From: Monosporascus cannonballus
Lineage: Eukaryota; Ascomycota; Sordariomycetes; Xylariales
NCBI GenBank assembly: GCA_004154925.1
Contig: QJNS01000135.1
Coordinates: forward strand, 1-64,000
Length of the DNA stretch: 64,000 nucleotides
Direction: 5' to 3'
Each line of letters begins with the position of its first letter. The first letter of the stretch is position 1. Made by a program: the position numbers and the translations under genes. Below are positions 1-11,575 of the stretch, piece after piece. The notes under the pieces are model-generated. The model was not told the DNA's origin. It ran no database searches and saw only the letters and a program-made list of their open reading frames with translations.

Positions 1-67
1 CCCCCAACACACACACACAGAGAGTGTCTGGACACTCAGAAACTACCCCTGACTGGATGAAGTTGAG

Positions 68-1042
68 ATGGCATCGTCGACGGGCGCTTCTACTGGGAAG
101 TCTAGAAGAGATTTGAGACCTACCACGTCGCCAATTAGCACAACCTCGCTTAAAAAGCAGGGGTTGGATCGCTTTGATCTCTTCCCAAAGCTGCCCCCGG
201 GACTTCAACTACTGGTCTGGTATTGGTGGCGGCGTCTAGATAAGCCCGCCCTTCGCCACTATATGATCTTAGGACCCGACGGACAACGATTTTATGGAGC
301 ACTTGACACGACTCTGGGCCGCTTCATGACGGACTCTCCAGTAGCGAGGACTGCCGAACGGGGTGTTGACGACCCCCCGGACCCATTAGTGTCCAAGATT
401 CGCTTCACCCACCGGGCCTTGAAAATCGCCCACAACAGCACATTCAACGCCTCACTGAAAGGGATTCCACGCTTGACCAGTAATATTTCCCCCGCCTATG
501 CATGGGTAGACTTCGAGAGGGATATCTTCTTCATCGGCGGAAGACACAAGTTTCCCGGGCTATTGCGTTTTCTCTTCAAAGGAATCAATCGGAGGATGCC
601 GCCCCAGCTTGGCGACGACCACTGGTCTCACCGTATTCGGCAACTTGCCATAAGGGTCTCCAAGTCTGATTCGCTGGAAGAGCTGGATAAGAGAGCCTTG
701 ACTCACATGAGAACGCTGAAGACTGTCTTCCTCTTACCTGTAATCCCTGCTAAAGAGCATTTTCGGTTTTTCTACTCCATCGGGATTGGAGACGACCCAC
801 TCCTGCCCAAAGGCCTCATAATGTTCACTAAAGCTCCGCGATTCTGGGATCCACGCCGAGATGGTGTGATGAGCCTGCCATTCCCGGCTCCACTACCTTG
901 GCTTCGATCCTTGCGGGCTGACCTACAGGAGGAACTAAAAGGTGCCGAGGCTTTCAGCAACCAGCTGAGGGCATCCTTTGATAAGATTGGACATAAGAGA
1001 GTAGAGATTAAGATCGTGGCGGACATGATTATGAGACCCTGA
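68..1042 (+). CDS. 2EXR-domain protein, single exon, 324 aa
   Basis: Open reading frame from an ATG at 68 to TGA at 1040-1042, with no intron needed. Near residues 38-53 it carries the block FPKLPPGLQLLVWYWW, the N-terminal signature of the fungal 2EXR family (an F-box-like 'FP.LP.ELR..IW' motif). Around residues 146-157 it has AYAWVDFERDIFFI, matching the second conserved strand ('..v.pe.Dt.yl') of the same family. The length is usual for the family. No signal peptide or membrane segment is visible, so a soluble intracellular protein is likely. The molecular role of 2EXR proteins is not established; they are numerous and lineage-expanded in Pezizomycotina. The sequence immediately after its stop codon is duplicated at about 13972-14175, so a paralogue once lay there. 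Base composition is normal and no RIP-type stop is present. Confidence 0.85.
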   Translation: MASSTGASTGKSRRDLRPTTSPISTTSLKKQGLDRFDLFPKLPPGLQLLVWYWWRRLDKPALRHYMILGPDGQRFYGALDTTLGRFMTDSPVARTAERGVDDPPDPLVSKIRFTHRALKIAHNSTFNASLKGIPRLTSNISPAYAWVDFERDIFFIGGRHKFPGLLRFLFKGINRRMPPQLGDDHWSHRIRQLAIRVSKSDSLEELDKRALTHMRTLKTVFLLPVIPAKEHFRFFYSIGIGDDPLLPKGLIMFTKAPRFWDPRRDGVMSLPFPAPLPWLRSLRADLQEELKGAEAFSNQLRASFDKIGHKRVEIKIVADMIMRP

Positions 1043-1852
1043 CATCCCACACCGAAGCATATATCTGAAGAAGGTGTATTAACAGGTTGTCGACCTCTTA
1101 GAAGGTCCTAGAAGTAAATAAGGGGTAGCTAAGGCACTTTAAATACACATAAAAACAGCGGTAGCCAAGAGATAAAGGTACCGGAATCGCTGAAAGCAAT
1201 TCCTACTAATCTGTTAGCTAGCTGAGCCATGGCGTTGCTATCAACAATGATGAAGGACGAGTTTTTATGACAAGATTTTTTGAATGTTTAAGTTGTGTTC
1301 ACGTCACGACACGTAAATGTTAGGAATTCTTTTTGCACGAGGGGTGAACTGGCAGGACCAAATAGCTAAGCGTTTGATGTGCTCCTTGTCAACCTAATTA
1401 ATACTCTACATATCTGTGTAGCAATGCGAAGAACACATAACAGCCGCAATGTTATTTGAACTTTTCATCTTGAACAGCCCAGCCTCCCTGTCACTGCAAA
1501 TGCATTTAAATCCCCAGTTTCATGTATGCTGTGTTCGTCTCACATTGGTGTCCCCTTCTGTCTGATCGTCGGCAATGCAAACCAAAGTTGATTATCGATT
1601 ACGTGTATCATCGCCAGCCATGCAGTTATGTCCCAGTCCGGACTGATCTCTGTAGCGCTAGGCATTGATCGAAAGAACAATATTTAAATGGCCAGGTCCC
1701 CAGGTCAAAATGCTCTATTTGCCCCTGAATCTCTTCAGTCACATCGTCACGAGTCGATCTCGGTCCACACTTGCATACAGTCTCTACGGGACGTTCCATT
1801 CTAGCATACCTATTTATTTCGTCTTAATCATATTTCCGCTCCTTGGACCTTA
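1043..1852. other. intergenic, no gene seen
   Basis: No coherent coding frame. The first 200 bases are the 3' flank of the 2EXR gene and match a second copy near 13972-14175. The remainder is A/T-leaning intergenic sequence up to the solo LTR. Confidence 0.6.
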
Positions 1853-2040
1853 TGTCACAGTTAGGCTGATCGCGAGAAAAGGTTGCATAGAGTGTGAGAA
1901 GTGATAATTGTCTGACTAGAATTAAGCTCTAGGGAGCTGTAGCTAGGAAGCTCTCCATATACTGTGAGCGCGCCGGAACAAGGTTTTTCCGGGGTGCTGT
2001 GGAGCTTGATGACTAACACAGATACCCCTATTCCACGACA
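1853..2040 (+). repeat. solo LTR, 188 bp, TSD CCTTA
   Basis: Starts TGTCACAG and ends CCACGACA, so the ends carry the TGTC/GACA inverted termini of an LTR. It is flanked on both sides by the identical 5-bp duplication CCTTA (1848-1852 and 2041-2045), which proves integration and later loss of the internal region by LTR-LTR recombination. A diverged copy lies at 58389-58575 in the same orientation. Confidence 0.9.
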
Positions 2041-3474
2041 CCTTAGTAATAACGATTTAAACGAAAACGCTGCTCTATCCACCAGTACACAGAGCAAGAC
2101 TGCCATTCTCACCTTATTGCCGGTCAGTACGTGATATATCTTGTCGCCGGTATAGCCAAGCCGGAGGCCTTGGGCTCTGGAGGCCGCTGAGAGGCGTGGG
2201 GCTGATGTTGTTGGCTGAATTCAAATATTAGAATCGCGTTTGCGATCAGCTCGTCGATGTCTGCGGGGCCGCCGTCGCGCTGTGCGAGCAGGCGCAGGCT
2301 CAGGTCGACGCCCTGGGTACTAAGGATGAGACTACGGCCGCTGCGTTTAATGCTGCGCTGGGCTTTTGATGTTGGCAAATGGGCCAAGGCGGAAAAGGGG
2401 CTACGGACGACTGAGCCTCGGAGATAGAAGCAAGTAAGGCTAACAGTTAACGAATTGCTTAATAACATGCTTTCTGTCGTGATGCTGGACCATGTACAAA
2501 CGGCAATTGCCAATCTGTGGTTCCGTAGCCACCTCTAGTCGTATATGAGAGAGTCGACTTTCTTGTTAAGAGCTTCTATGAGCGAGCCTGTACCGCACGA
2601 TCAACCTTAGATGGGGAATCAGAAACCTCCAACATATGATGAATGGTGGAGATTTTACAATTTGGAAGTTCCTCCCCCTCAACCGGTATCTATGAAGTGT
2701 CCCGCGCGCTGATAGTCGTGGCAGTTTGTATGGTGTCGTGCACGTAGATGGCCTACTGCCTCCCTGCTACCACCCATAGAGCCGGCATCCGGGAAGCTAA
2801 GGACATGAAATTTTTGGTTATTGCGCGGGATAGTGTGGTGGCGACGTAAGCAGACCAGTAGAGCTAGAGCTTCCATCCGAATAGACCCAGAAGTGAGGCC
2901 CATGGCGCAACTACGTACGGCATGTTACGTCAACTACCAGCTGGCTGTGGAGCGGTTATGAGCCGAACCCAACTGCCAGCTAAACACCAAATATGTCGCC
3001 TGTGTATCAGGGCCATTTTAAAGCGAAGATGGGGATTCATGGGAGTCTTGGATATTTAATGGCTTAGTCGGTATTTGATCATAAGAGGGGTTAGGGGGAA
3101 GTTTAGACAGCGACCATACTTTGTGTTTCTCGATATAATTACTGACAAGTGCAATAGTAACTCGGTTCGCATCGAAGATGGACCGGCAGTTCCGATGATT
3201 TCTAGGGCTATCCAGCCTGGGACTTGGCTAAAGCGCCTGCATCTAAGCAATGTGATTCACGCGGACGTTCAACAATACCAGTTAGCAAGATCTTTTGCCT
3301 ATGATTCAGCGTTTCCCGCCCATGGTTGCTCAGCACCACAAGCCAGAGCCAACTTTTATAAGTAGGGCCCCGAACTATGGCGAAACCCAAGCTGCTCTAC
3401 GCTAGGCACCATCAATTCTCGATACTTAGTTGGTTTGGCGGGAGAAAAGCTCAAGAGACAAATCAGGTAGGGAT
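2041..3474. other. intergenic with a possible short coding relic
   Basis: No complete gene. A GC-rich stretch at 2232-2369 reads on the plus strand for 45 codons with strong G/C third positions and many Ala/Gln/Asp residues, stopping at TGA 2367. It may be the remnant of a gene, but I do not recognise it. The rest shows no supported frame. Confidence 0.4.
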
Positions 3475-3744
3475 ATGCTAGACTGTGGGGACGCGGACAA
3501 GACCATGCCGGGATCTGAAACCGGGACACGGACCGCGAACGACACCATGTCTGGAAACAACGGCAAGAAACGAAAGAAGCCAACGAAGATATTTGGGCCG
3601 TCTACTTGGCCGGATCCTGCTCCGGTATCATATCGGACCCCTATCTTCTACGAGACTCGACACAGCCCGAGAAACGTCGAGGATAAGCGGTTGGACTACC
3701 TCGTACTCCATACCACGGGCGACAGAGTCGTGAAGGTGTTTTAG
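3475..3744 (+). CDS. short hypothetical ORF, 89 aa
   Basis: The frame is open from 3430. The first ATG in frame is at 3475, and the frame ends at TAG 3742-3744. The protein is basic and rich in Thr, Asp, Arg and Lys in its first half, with no signal peptide, membrane segment or recognisable motif. Codon use does not argue strongly for or against coding. A second overlapping frame is also open over the same stretch, which weakens the case. I do not recognise it. Confidence 0.2.
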   Translation: MLDCGDADKTMPGSETGTRTANDTMSGNNGKKRKKPTKIFGPSTWPDPAPVSYRTPIFYETRHSPRNVEDKRLDYLVLHTTGDRVVKVF

Positions 3745-4654
3745 AGGTATATAGCAGGTGGAGCAGCCTCTTAGCCACCGAGATAGGGACTCTAGCCATA
3801 CCGTATTCTTTCACACAAGCCATCACGTGACAGAACTATCAGTGTAGTGCAGGGGGTATGTATTACGTTGCAGACTGCTTAGCAGAGCTAGGTCAGCGCT
3901 CCGGGAAATAATGTGGAGACGATGCCGGGCGAGTGGGTTCCGTGGGGCCGAGCTCCGGCCGGCTAGATCGTGGTTAGTGTAGGCTCCGCGAAGGTGGGGA
4001 TTTTGAGAATTGGCTTCGGATCCTAAGGCCGAGCGGCAGGCAGTTCGTGACTTTATTAGCGTCGGGCCAAGCGGCATGCTGGGATGAGAGGTTTGGTATC
4101 CGGAGTTGCTGGTCTTGTGGAATGTGATTGGTGGGCTAGCTAGGCTAAGGGGGGGCCTAGTTATTTAATGATTAGGTAACTAACTGTTAGAGGGCTATTC
4201 GATCAGTCATTAGAGTTGTTAATTAGATGATGTTTAATGCTATAAGAACTCGTAGGAATAATGTTGGCAGAATCCGGAGGAACAAGGGCGAGGTGTAGCA
4301 CAACAGAATCAATAAAAGCTGGTGAAGGGTCTATACAGTACGTCGCGAACTCCTACTGTGTACATATGAAAGGACCGTGCACACGGCATTGTGTGTGGGG
4401 GCGCATGGGCTTAAATCGCCTGAGACCCCAAAAACGCGATCCTCCTCCCAGCCTTGTCCCCCCTTGCTGGAATTTGACTTGTCGACATTCAGATTTCAAC
4501 AACGTAAACCTTGTCAATTGCGCACATCCGCCAATTGAACTTTGGGCTCATTCTTCGCATCGCCGACACCAACACCAACACCAACACCAACATTCGCACC
4601 CTGCCGATTACTTGATTGTTTTTCGGACAACCTCGGCGGACGGCTATTCACGAG
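3745..4654. other. intergenic and 5' leader of the RSC7 gene
   Basis: No gene. The right part, from about 4430, is pyrimidine-rich and probably holds the promoter and 5' leader of the downstream chromatin-remodelling gene. It includes the hexanucleotide repeat at 4566-4592. Confidence 0.5.
4566..4592. repeat. ACACCA hexanucleotide microsatellite
   Basis: Four and a half perfect units of ACACCA lie in the presumed 5' leader of the RSC7 gene, about 65 bases before its ATG. Confidence 0.8.
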
Positions 4655-6442
4655 ATGCCTCGCCGACCCGGTCGCGCTGCTGCAAAGCGCGCCGTCGCCA
4701 AACTCGGTACTTGACACCTTGCTTCTTTTGCCCCGTTCTCCCTGCTTTGCGCATCGAGGTTTGATTAGACTCCATTGCATGGGGCTATGCATAAAAATTG
4801 TAGCTAATGATTCACACCCGCCACTACAGGAAGCACGCCGAAGTCCTTTGACATGATCGAGGATGAACCGATGCGCGACGTCGACGGCCAGGACAATGAT
4901 GAGGTCGACGGTGATGCACAGCCCGAAGGAGGCGAGGACAATGACAACGAAAACGAGGAATCGGCTGCGGAGCCCGATGAGAACCAAGACTCAGATGGCC
5001 CCTCCGCCAAATCGCCTTCTCCCCCCCCACAGCCCGTAGTCAGAAGGAGACGCCTCGGTAGGCCGCCCAAGAACCGCCCACCTGATTGGGATACCTTACC
5101 TATAGAGCCACCCCATCGCGACCCCAACGATCCCCCGAGACGGCGAGGCAGAGGAGGCTGGAGAGGTCGAGGTGGTCGCAAAGGAGCTTCTTACCAGCCA
5201 ACTCAACAGTCTGTCGACAAGGAAGGCACCATGATGGATATCATAGACGATGAGGTCGCCCTGCCCGAGGATCCCGAGGGAGAGACCAAGGTAGATAAGC
5301 TTGGACACCTGCAAGGTGGTCGCGAATACCGCTGTCGAACCTTCACCGTTGCCGGCCGCGGCGACAGGCTCTACATGTTATCCACCGAGCCGGCACGCTG
5401 TGTCGGCTTTAGGGATTCTTACCTCTTCTTCACGAAACACAAGCGACTCTACAAAATCATCGTCGACGACGAAGAGAAGCGCGACATGATCGAGCGCGAG
5501 ATCATCCCTCACTCCTACAAAGGCCGAGCCATAGGAATCGTTACGGCTAGATCAGTCTTCCGCGAGTTCGGAGCACTGATTATTGTGGGCGGGCGCAGGA
5601 TCATAGATGATTACGAGGTCGCCAAAGCTCGGGCTGAGGGTGTCGTCGAGGGCGAGATTGCCGATCCGAACGATAAGTTCGTCGAGGGAGAGGAGTACAA
5701 CAAGAACCAATACGTCGCATGGCATGGTGCAAGCGCCGTCTACCACTCGGGCGCTCCTTCTGTTCCCGCGCAGAACGGCAAGATTGATATCAAGAAGCGG
5801 CGGGTCAATGTCAACGATGTCAACTGGCAGCTCGAGCACGCTCGAGAGGCGAGGTACGCTCTCTCCTCTCCCATTCCCCCCTCCCCTCCCCGCCCCCCCT
5901 CTTTTATATATATTTTCTTATGAATTATATGGGCCGCACCGTGGATACATGGACTCTAACAGCCTCGCAGTCGTTTCAACTCCGAGCTCGGTGCTATTAG
6001 GCGCATGAACCGTGCGGGTGTCTACGATATCCATACGAACATGATGCAGTATCCGGCCACCATGCAGCCTACGCACGTAAGAGTCGAGCAGGTCAAGGAT
6101 TCGACAGCGTCGACTGGTGGTCCCCTCTTCCCGCCTCTGGATCCCAAGATCCCCCGCAACTTCAAGGTCATCGACACATATATGGAGTCCCCTCCCGCCG
6201 GTGTCGCACCTGCAGCCATGGAACAGCGCGAGGTGCCGAGTTTCCTAGCCGAATTTCAAGGTTTGGGAGCTGTCTCGGACGAGATCAAAGATCTGCTTCC
6301 ACCGGAATGCAAAGCCGCGTTCGACAGCGCGCTGGAGAAGGAGAACGAGTGGAAAGCGAAGTGGGGCACAGAAAGTGAGAGCGCCCACCGACGGGAGCCT
6401 ATCATCGATGCTGCCATTGTGCCTTACAGCAAGAATCCTTGA
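4655..6442 (+). CDS. chromatin-remodelling complex subunit RSC7/Npl6 (Rsc7/Swp82 family), three exons
   Basis: Proposed exons 4655-4706, 4830-5853 and 5971-6442 give 515 aa. Intron 1 (4707-4829) has GTACTT..TACAG with a GCTAAT branch site. Intron 2 (5854-5970) has GTACGC..CGCAG with a CTAAC branch site. All phases match across both junctions. Residues 27-75 are strongly acidic. Residues 92-98 contain LGRPPK, an AT-hook-like element, and 122-136 are Arg/Gly-rich. Residues about 182-290 are the conserved Rsc7/Swp82 block, with GRGDRLYMLSTEPARCVGF and IIPHSYKGRA, followed by the conserved C-terminal half. In yeast, Npl6/Rsc7 is a nuclear subunit of the RSC remodeller and Swp82 is its SWI/SNF paralogue. 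The gene looks intact, is single-copy in the window and shows no RIP-type damage. The N-terminal exon is the least certain part because the donor is weak; an internal ATG at 4853 is the alternative start. Confidence 0.92.
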
Positions 6443-7607
6443 TTCGGCTGTCGTCTATTCCTCTAGAAACCGACCGCATGATTCGCCGGGTTCATGCTGG
6501 AACCATCAACCCCAAGATACTCCTACGGCCAGGTATCCCATTTATAAGGGGGCGCGACCAGCTACCGATGTATTTTCCGCGCTTTGCGAGCTCGTTTCAT
6601 GGAATTTTACGCTCGCCTCGACAAAATACGGCACTCCCCGCAGTTGATATGGGCGGACACATATTCCGGCGGCCGAACTTTGAATGTATTTTAGGCCGGG
6701 GAGCAAGGCGTTATACGGTCGTGGAAAACGGGCAGTGTATAGAGGTCCACGTCTAGAGATACCGTGGAATCTGACCGACGAGTAACGTCGACTTTTATGC
6801 GGATGTGTGCCCAGTATAGTTGATTGGCCTGAAGTTAGCTGGCCTTGAGGATTCAGATCCTGTGTTTGCCCTCGCTTATATGATGGTTCGGGCTGAGGTC
6901 GCTACTACAATTAATCTCGCTTTGCGTTGAACTCGGTCCTCAGAAGGAATGTGACCATGCTAACACTGTTCTTACGACATGGACGTTATAATGGGTGCAT
7001 GATACGAATATAACCCCATGGGAGCTACGAGTCCTAGCTGGGCCTTATCCGGCCTCTTTCAGGATAATCGGTAGCATTACTTGTACAGCGTACGGTTGCG
7101 GACCTCTGTCTATTTACCTACTCCGTAATGCCAGGCTCTTTTCGCACCCTCTTCCACAACCACGGCCGCGGACCAGTTCGGGGGATCTTCGAGACGATGC
7201 TGCCAGAACGACCGCCTCTCCCAGTTCGTAACCTTCCCGCACTTGGCGAGTTCCTAAGTATAGGTCCTTGGGCAAATATCTCCGAACGGTATTACAGTCG
7301 CGCGGCTGATACCGTGCGATCCTTCGGCAACTGAATAGACCTTCGGCTTGGTAAGGAGTCGATCATCCCATGCGAGGTCTAGTCCCTCATCAAGCTTACT
7401 GCAGGAATACCCTGCATGCTACTTCGTCTGCAGGATGCGTGGGCGATAAGTTATACGTTCGGCGCCCTCTTAGTACCTCGACTTCAAACGCCTGACACGG
7501 GCAAGAACAGTTAACCAGGTAGGCCTGTTAAACCGCTCTTTACCACCTCTTGCATGTGATCAAGTTCTGTTTTTTAAGCTAGAATAGAGACTGAGACGGC
7601 CAAGAGG
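6443..7607. other. intergenic, no gene seen
   Basis: Several short overlapping frames are open here, but none has biased codon use, a recognisable motif or a plausible start context. It includes the 3' flank of the RSC7 gene. Confidence 0.55.
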
Positions 7608-8755
7608 TTGTCGACCCAGACGACTGGTCATTGGAAGCAAGAATGTGGTCCACATATAGCACATGTCGACTTCACGACCGGCGAGGAGTTGACGAGCTAC
7701 GTCAGTCCCGGGTGGACTGACGTGGCAGCCGCACTCGAAGTATATCTGGAGCAGTGCGAGAAATACGAGCACATGCTGGTGTCCGGCCTGTGGGACTTCC
7801 CCGAGGGGGCCGACATACCCGAGGATCTGCTCATGAACTTCGGCGAGTTCGCCACCAAGTACGGCATCGAGGCCGCTCTCCCCACCATCTTCATATCCAC
7901 GGGCCTCGGCGTGGGTAAATTCGCCGACAAGCTCACGATGACGTTGATGCGGACGTTTCGGCGGGCAGATGGCGCGCGCTCTTCTCGGCCTGCAGGGCAG
8001 CTTCGTCCCGGCGTCGCGCCGGAACAAGGGTGTCTACGACGCCATCGCGGCCCTGCTGGGCGACGACGTCCTGTACTCGACGACGGCAGTAAGCACGGAG
8101 CGCAGCGAGGACGGCGTGATGGTGACGGTGCGCAACCACGAGGACGGCGCCCTGACGGCCATCCACGCCGCGCGCCTTGCTCATCGCCGTCCCCCCGCTC
8201 GTGGACACGCTAGAGCCCTTCGACCTCGACGCGCGGGAGGAGGCCGTATTCTCGCAATGGGAGTGCACGCGCGAGCACGCCGCGCTCGTGAGGAGCCCGT
8301 TCCCGACGGCGCTGAACGAGAGCGTCGCGAACCTGCCTCTCGCCGCGCAGCCGTCCAACTACCCCCGCAGGCCCGACGTGCCCCTTCGTGGACCAGTTCG
8401 TGCTCCTGGGCGGGCCCGACGGGCTGGCGCTCTCGCACATCATCGGCGACGAAGCGCTGGACGGCGACAGCGCGAAGCTGCTGCTGCGGACGCAGTTCGA
8501 CGCCTTGGTTGCGGGCTCCGATGCTGCGTCGTCCGCCGGGACGGGAGAGGAACTCGAGGTCGTCGCATTCGCGGATCACGGACCCATGCATCTGCGGGCC
8601 TCGGCCGAGAGCTACAGAAGGGGCTTCTTTAGGGACCTGTATGCGCTCCAGGGTCGTCGCTCGACGTGGTACACCGGCAGTGCGTTTGTTAGCAACTTTC
8701 AGACGGTGCTGTGGGAGTACAATGAGGTTCTGCTGCCGCAGATGCTTGGTTCCTG
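7608..8755 (+). pseudogene. FAD-dependent amine-oxidase-like protein (beta-cyclopiazonate dehydrogenase-like), 5'-truncated with three +1 frameshifts
   Basis: Four consecutive plus-strand frames join into one protein of about 380 aa. It matches the middle and C-terminal part of fungal FAD/NAD(P)-binding amine-oxidase-like proteins of the beta-cyclopiazonate dehydrogenase type. Diagnostic blocks are the 'PEDLL..FG.F..KYG.EA..PTIF' segment (about 7827-7900) and the C-terminal YALQGRRSTWYTGSAFVSN (about 8640-8697) ending LLPQM. The N-terminal Rossmann half with the GxGxxG dinucleotide-binding motif is missing, so the copy cannot bind FAD in the normal way. The frame changes at about 7956-7958 (T run), 8177-8178 (T pair) and 8381-8384 (C run). 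Each is a gain of one base, and the three together return to the starting frame. G/C-rich third positions and the absence of RIP stops set it apart from the RIP relics nearby. Either a decaying gene or, in part, homopolymer errors in the assembly. Confidence 0.75.
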
Positions 8756-9596
8756 ACCAGCCAAGCCATGACAAGGGAGTTCTGGGCTAGGGGCTTCTGT
8801 GTCAGCTGTCGTGAACTTGATAACAGTTAAGCAAGAATCGTACTTATTCACCGAGCTAGCGTGAGACACACACAACGTGGCATTGTGATCACTGCATGGA
8901 GAGATCCGGAGTCACGATGGAAGAGCTGTGAGATTCAAAGTTATAGTTACACCAAGCGACCGTAAGTGGTCGGCTATCTTGTACCTATATTGCAATTTCA
9001 AGCGTTTAGTAATCAGATCTCGCGTACGCTTCAACTCCTAAGCGACCTTAGCTCAAGTCCAGATTAGGTAATTTACATCAGAGCCTCAACGTTATTCCAT
9101 AACCATCCGGGACATGGCGGGTGCAGTAGTAATTCGGATGTTCGCCACATAAACGGCAAAGCGGTGTGGGCACCCGTCCGGAACTACGTTGATAGCGGCG
9201 GAAAGGCTAAGTTCCGAACTGTTTATACGGACGTCCAGCGAGTCATCGTGCGCGCTCTAATGGCGATGTGGGGGCAGATAATCTTCCAGGCCTGGCCCGA
9301 TCTCAACTAGAGCCTCGCGTGCGGATAGGCGGCGCCGCCAGGGAGGCTAACAAGCGATCCGGACGATGGGTAGGTAGTGTAGACAGAATTTCAAGGGCGG
9401 GCTTGCAAGGTCTTTTTCCTCTTCTACGTGCCTGTGAGCTCCCCAAAATTCGTCCATCTTTCGCCAGCGCGAGTTCCAATAATAGTGCGTTTAAACTGCA
9501 GAACTCTCCAGGCAGACTTGAGGATCTCGTACGTTTAGTTTCACGCCGCTGAGTTAACAAACGTAGTTCTTTGAATACTCTTTTCCCACCCTCAGA
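8756..9596. other. intergenic, no gene seen
   Basis: No supported frame. It ends in the short 5' leader of the RTA1-like gene. Confidence 0.55.
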
Positions 9597-10616
9597 ATGG
9601 AGCGATGTACTGAGGTCACCCCTATGTGCCCGGTGGAAGCGACCACGTATGGCTACTACCCGGTGCTCGGAGTCAACTCGGCGCTCTGCGCCGTCTTCGG
9701 TGTCCTCTGTATCCTGCAGGTTATCTTCTGCCTCCTCACCCGGGTACGGGCATACTCGATAGTGATCGCCTGCGGGTGCCTGCTAGAATGTCTCGGCTAC
9801 GGTGGGCGGCTCATCATGCATAACAACCCCTGGGATCCGGCGGGTATGAAACTCCAGATCGTGTGCATTATCATCGCCCCGACGTTTATCGTGGCCGGCA
9901 TCTATCTTACCCTGAAGCACGTGGTACGAGAGAACGGATCGCAATTCTCTCGTATAAAACCCGCGCTCTACACATGGATCTTCGTGGGCTGCGACATCGG
10001 CTCCATCGTGCTCCAGGCTATCGGCGGAGGCGTGGCGGCGGCGGCGGAAGACGATATGGACCTGCTGGAAATCGGAAACGGAATCATCATCGCCGGTATC
10101 GCGTTCCAGGTAGCCACGATGTTGACTTGCGGCCTGTTGGCTGCGGAATATATTATCAAGGTGGTACGGTACCGGCGATGCGGCAGCGGAATACTCCAGG
10201 CTCAGGAGAAGCGCTCAACGCCCAAAGCGCATATCTTTAAATACGCCGTCATATTCGCCTACCTCGCCATTCTGGTCAGGTGCATCTATAGGTAAGCGAA
10301 GAAGAAATCGGCATCTCCATGGGAACAGTACTAAACGGAGCCCCTGACACAGGTTACCGGAAATGGCTGGCGGTTGGGGAAATCCGAGAATGCGAAACGA
10401 GAAGGAGTTCCTTATCCTTGACGGACTGTAAGTGACCGGCCCCCTTAATTATCTCGGACAGTAACTGATGCTACTCCCAGGATGGTGGCGCTGGGTACTG
10501 CAGCGCTCACCCTCCTTCACCCCGGATTCTTCTATCCTTACATGAATTCGGGTCCCAAAGAAAACCGAAAGCAGAACGAGTCTTCATCAGAGCAACTAGG
10601 TGATGTTACTTTGTAG
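9597..10616 (+). CDS. RTA1-like seven-transmembrane protein, three exons
   Basis: Exons 9597-10291, 10353-10427 and 10481-10616 give 301 aa. Both introns have canonical borders (GTAAGC..CACAG and GTAAGT..CCCAG), and the phases agree. The start ATG at 9597 follows an in-frame untranslated leader. The protein shows seven hydrophobic segments. The first begins near residue 21 (YYPVLGVNSALCAVFGVLCI), followed by LECLGYGGRL and GCDIGSIVLQAIGGG, the typical fungal RTA1 (lipid-translocating exporter-like) blocks. The last exon encodes the final helix with LILDGLMVALGTAALTLLHP, then a polar Ser/Glu-rich tail. In Saccharomyces, family members (Rta1, Rsb1, Pug1, Yer185w) are membrane proteins linked to resistance to 7-aminocholesterol and to export of sphingoid bases; the substrate here is unknown. 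The gene is intact. Confidence 0.92.
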
Positions 10617-11575
10617 ACTTCTATGCACAAGATCCATATCCCTTTCGTCGAGCCGGTCCAAGCCGGGCGCCAGGCGATGGATGTCGTTAAATATGCGGTG
10701 GAAGAGATAGATCTTCCATCAATTCTCGATAGCCAATGCTCCCACTTAAGACCCACAAGGTCATGCTATATTCAAATAGGGTGCTAGCGGGCTGTTGCTA
10801 TTGCAAAACTACGTTATTATCCTTGACTTTTAGCGATGTTTTAATATCGAAGTAGGAAGAAAACGGAACGTTGTGGATGTTTCGATAGATTAACCTACCC
10901 TTAATGTATCCGTTGCAGACCCTGCTAACGAAGGCACGCTCGGCCCTAACGCGCCACCGAATCTTTTAGTTGGAACGCATTTGGAGCCCCTCACTGTTGA
11001 ATTATAGGTCTTTGTATAAGCTGATACCAGTATATAGAGCGGTGTCGTGAATTGTACCACTGACCAATGTTGGTACATGCATCACAGACAAAATACGTGT
11101 AGATAGGTGAATACAAGAAAGATTAAGTTGATTTGGTGGACGTTGTACCAGTAGTGGCGGCACAGGGATCGCTTGGTACAAAAAGCCGTTGAGGCTGAAG
11201 CCACACATACCGGCAGAGCGGATGCTGTGCCACATAAAGATGTGCAGCTAAATCAACCTCCCGGAACACAAGCAAGGATTTGGGCTGCAAGATTGCATAT
11301 CAAGCGCGGTAGTGTGGTTTTGCCTGTGGGGGGCCTTCTGTTAATGTCATCGTCTCTAGCAAGGAACGGGCGAGGAGGTAGTATTTTGGTGATAACAGAA
11401 GAATTTGCATGGCATCATCTCCTTGGACCCTGCGTCGGTGGCGTCTTCGGCAAATCCCCCCATGTGCATGTGGGGACTGCGGGGGACGCCCTATTCTGGT
11501 CTAGTAGGAGTTCTAGACTCCTTTCTTTCTCCCCTCTTTGGGTTCATGGAGAAAAAAACACAAACCCCAACATTT
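10617..11575. other. intergenic, no gene seen
   Basis: Convergent intergenic region between the RTA1-like gene and the minus-strand secreted-protein gene. Some short frames are open, but none is supported by motif or codon use. Confidence 0.55.

Noticed and set aside
1..26. AC/AG dinucleotide run at the left edge
   Set aside because: Too short to call a meaningful repeat feature.
5552..5839. Minus-strand and alternative plus-strand frames inside the RSC7 gene
   Set aside because: Shadows of the highly conserved Rsc7 coding region.
8181..8774. Long minus-strand frame opposite the flavin oxidoreductase
   Set aside because: It is the shadow of a GC-rich coding strand; the plus-strand frames match a known family, the minus frame does not.
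9268..9552. 94-codon plus-strand frame upstream of the RTA1-like gene
   Set aside because: An equally long minus-strand frame overlaps it, codon use is unbiased, and no motif is present.
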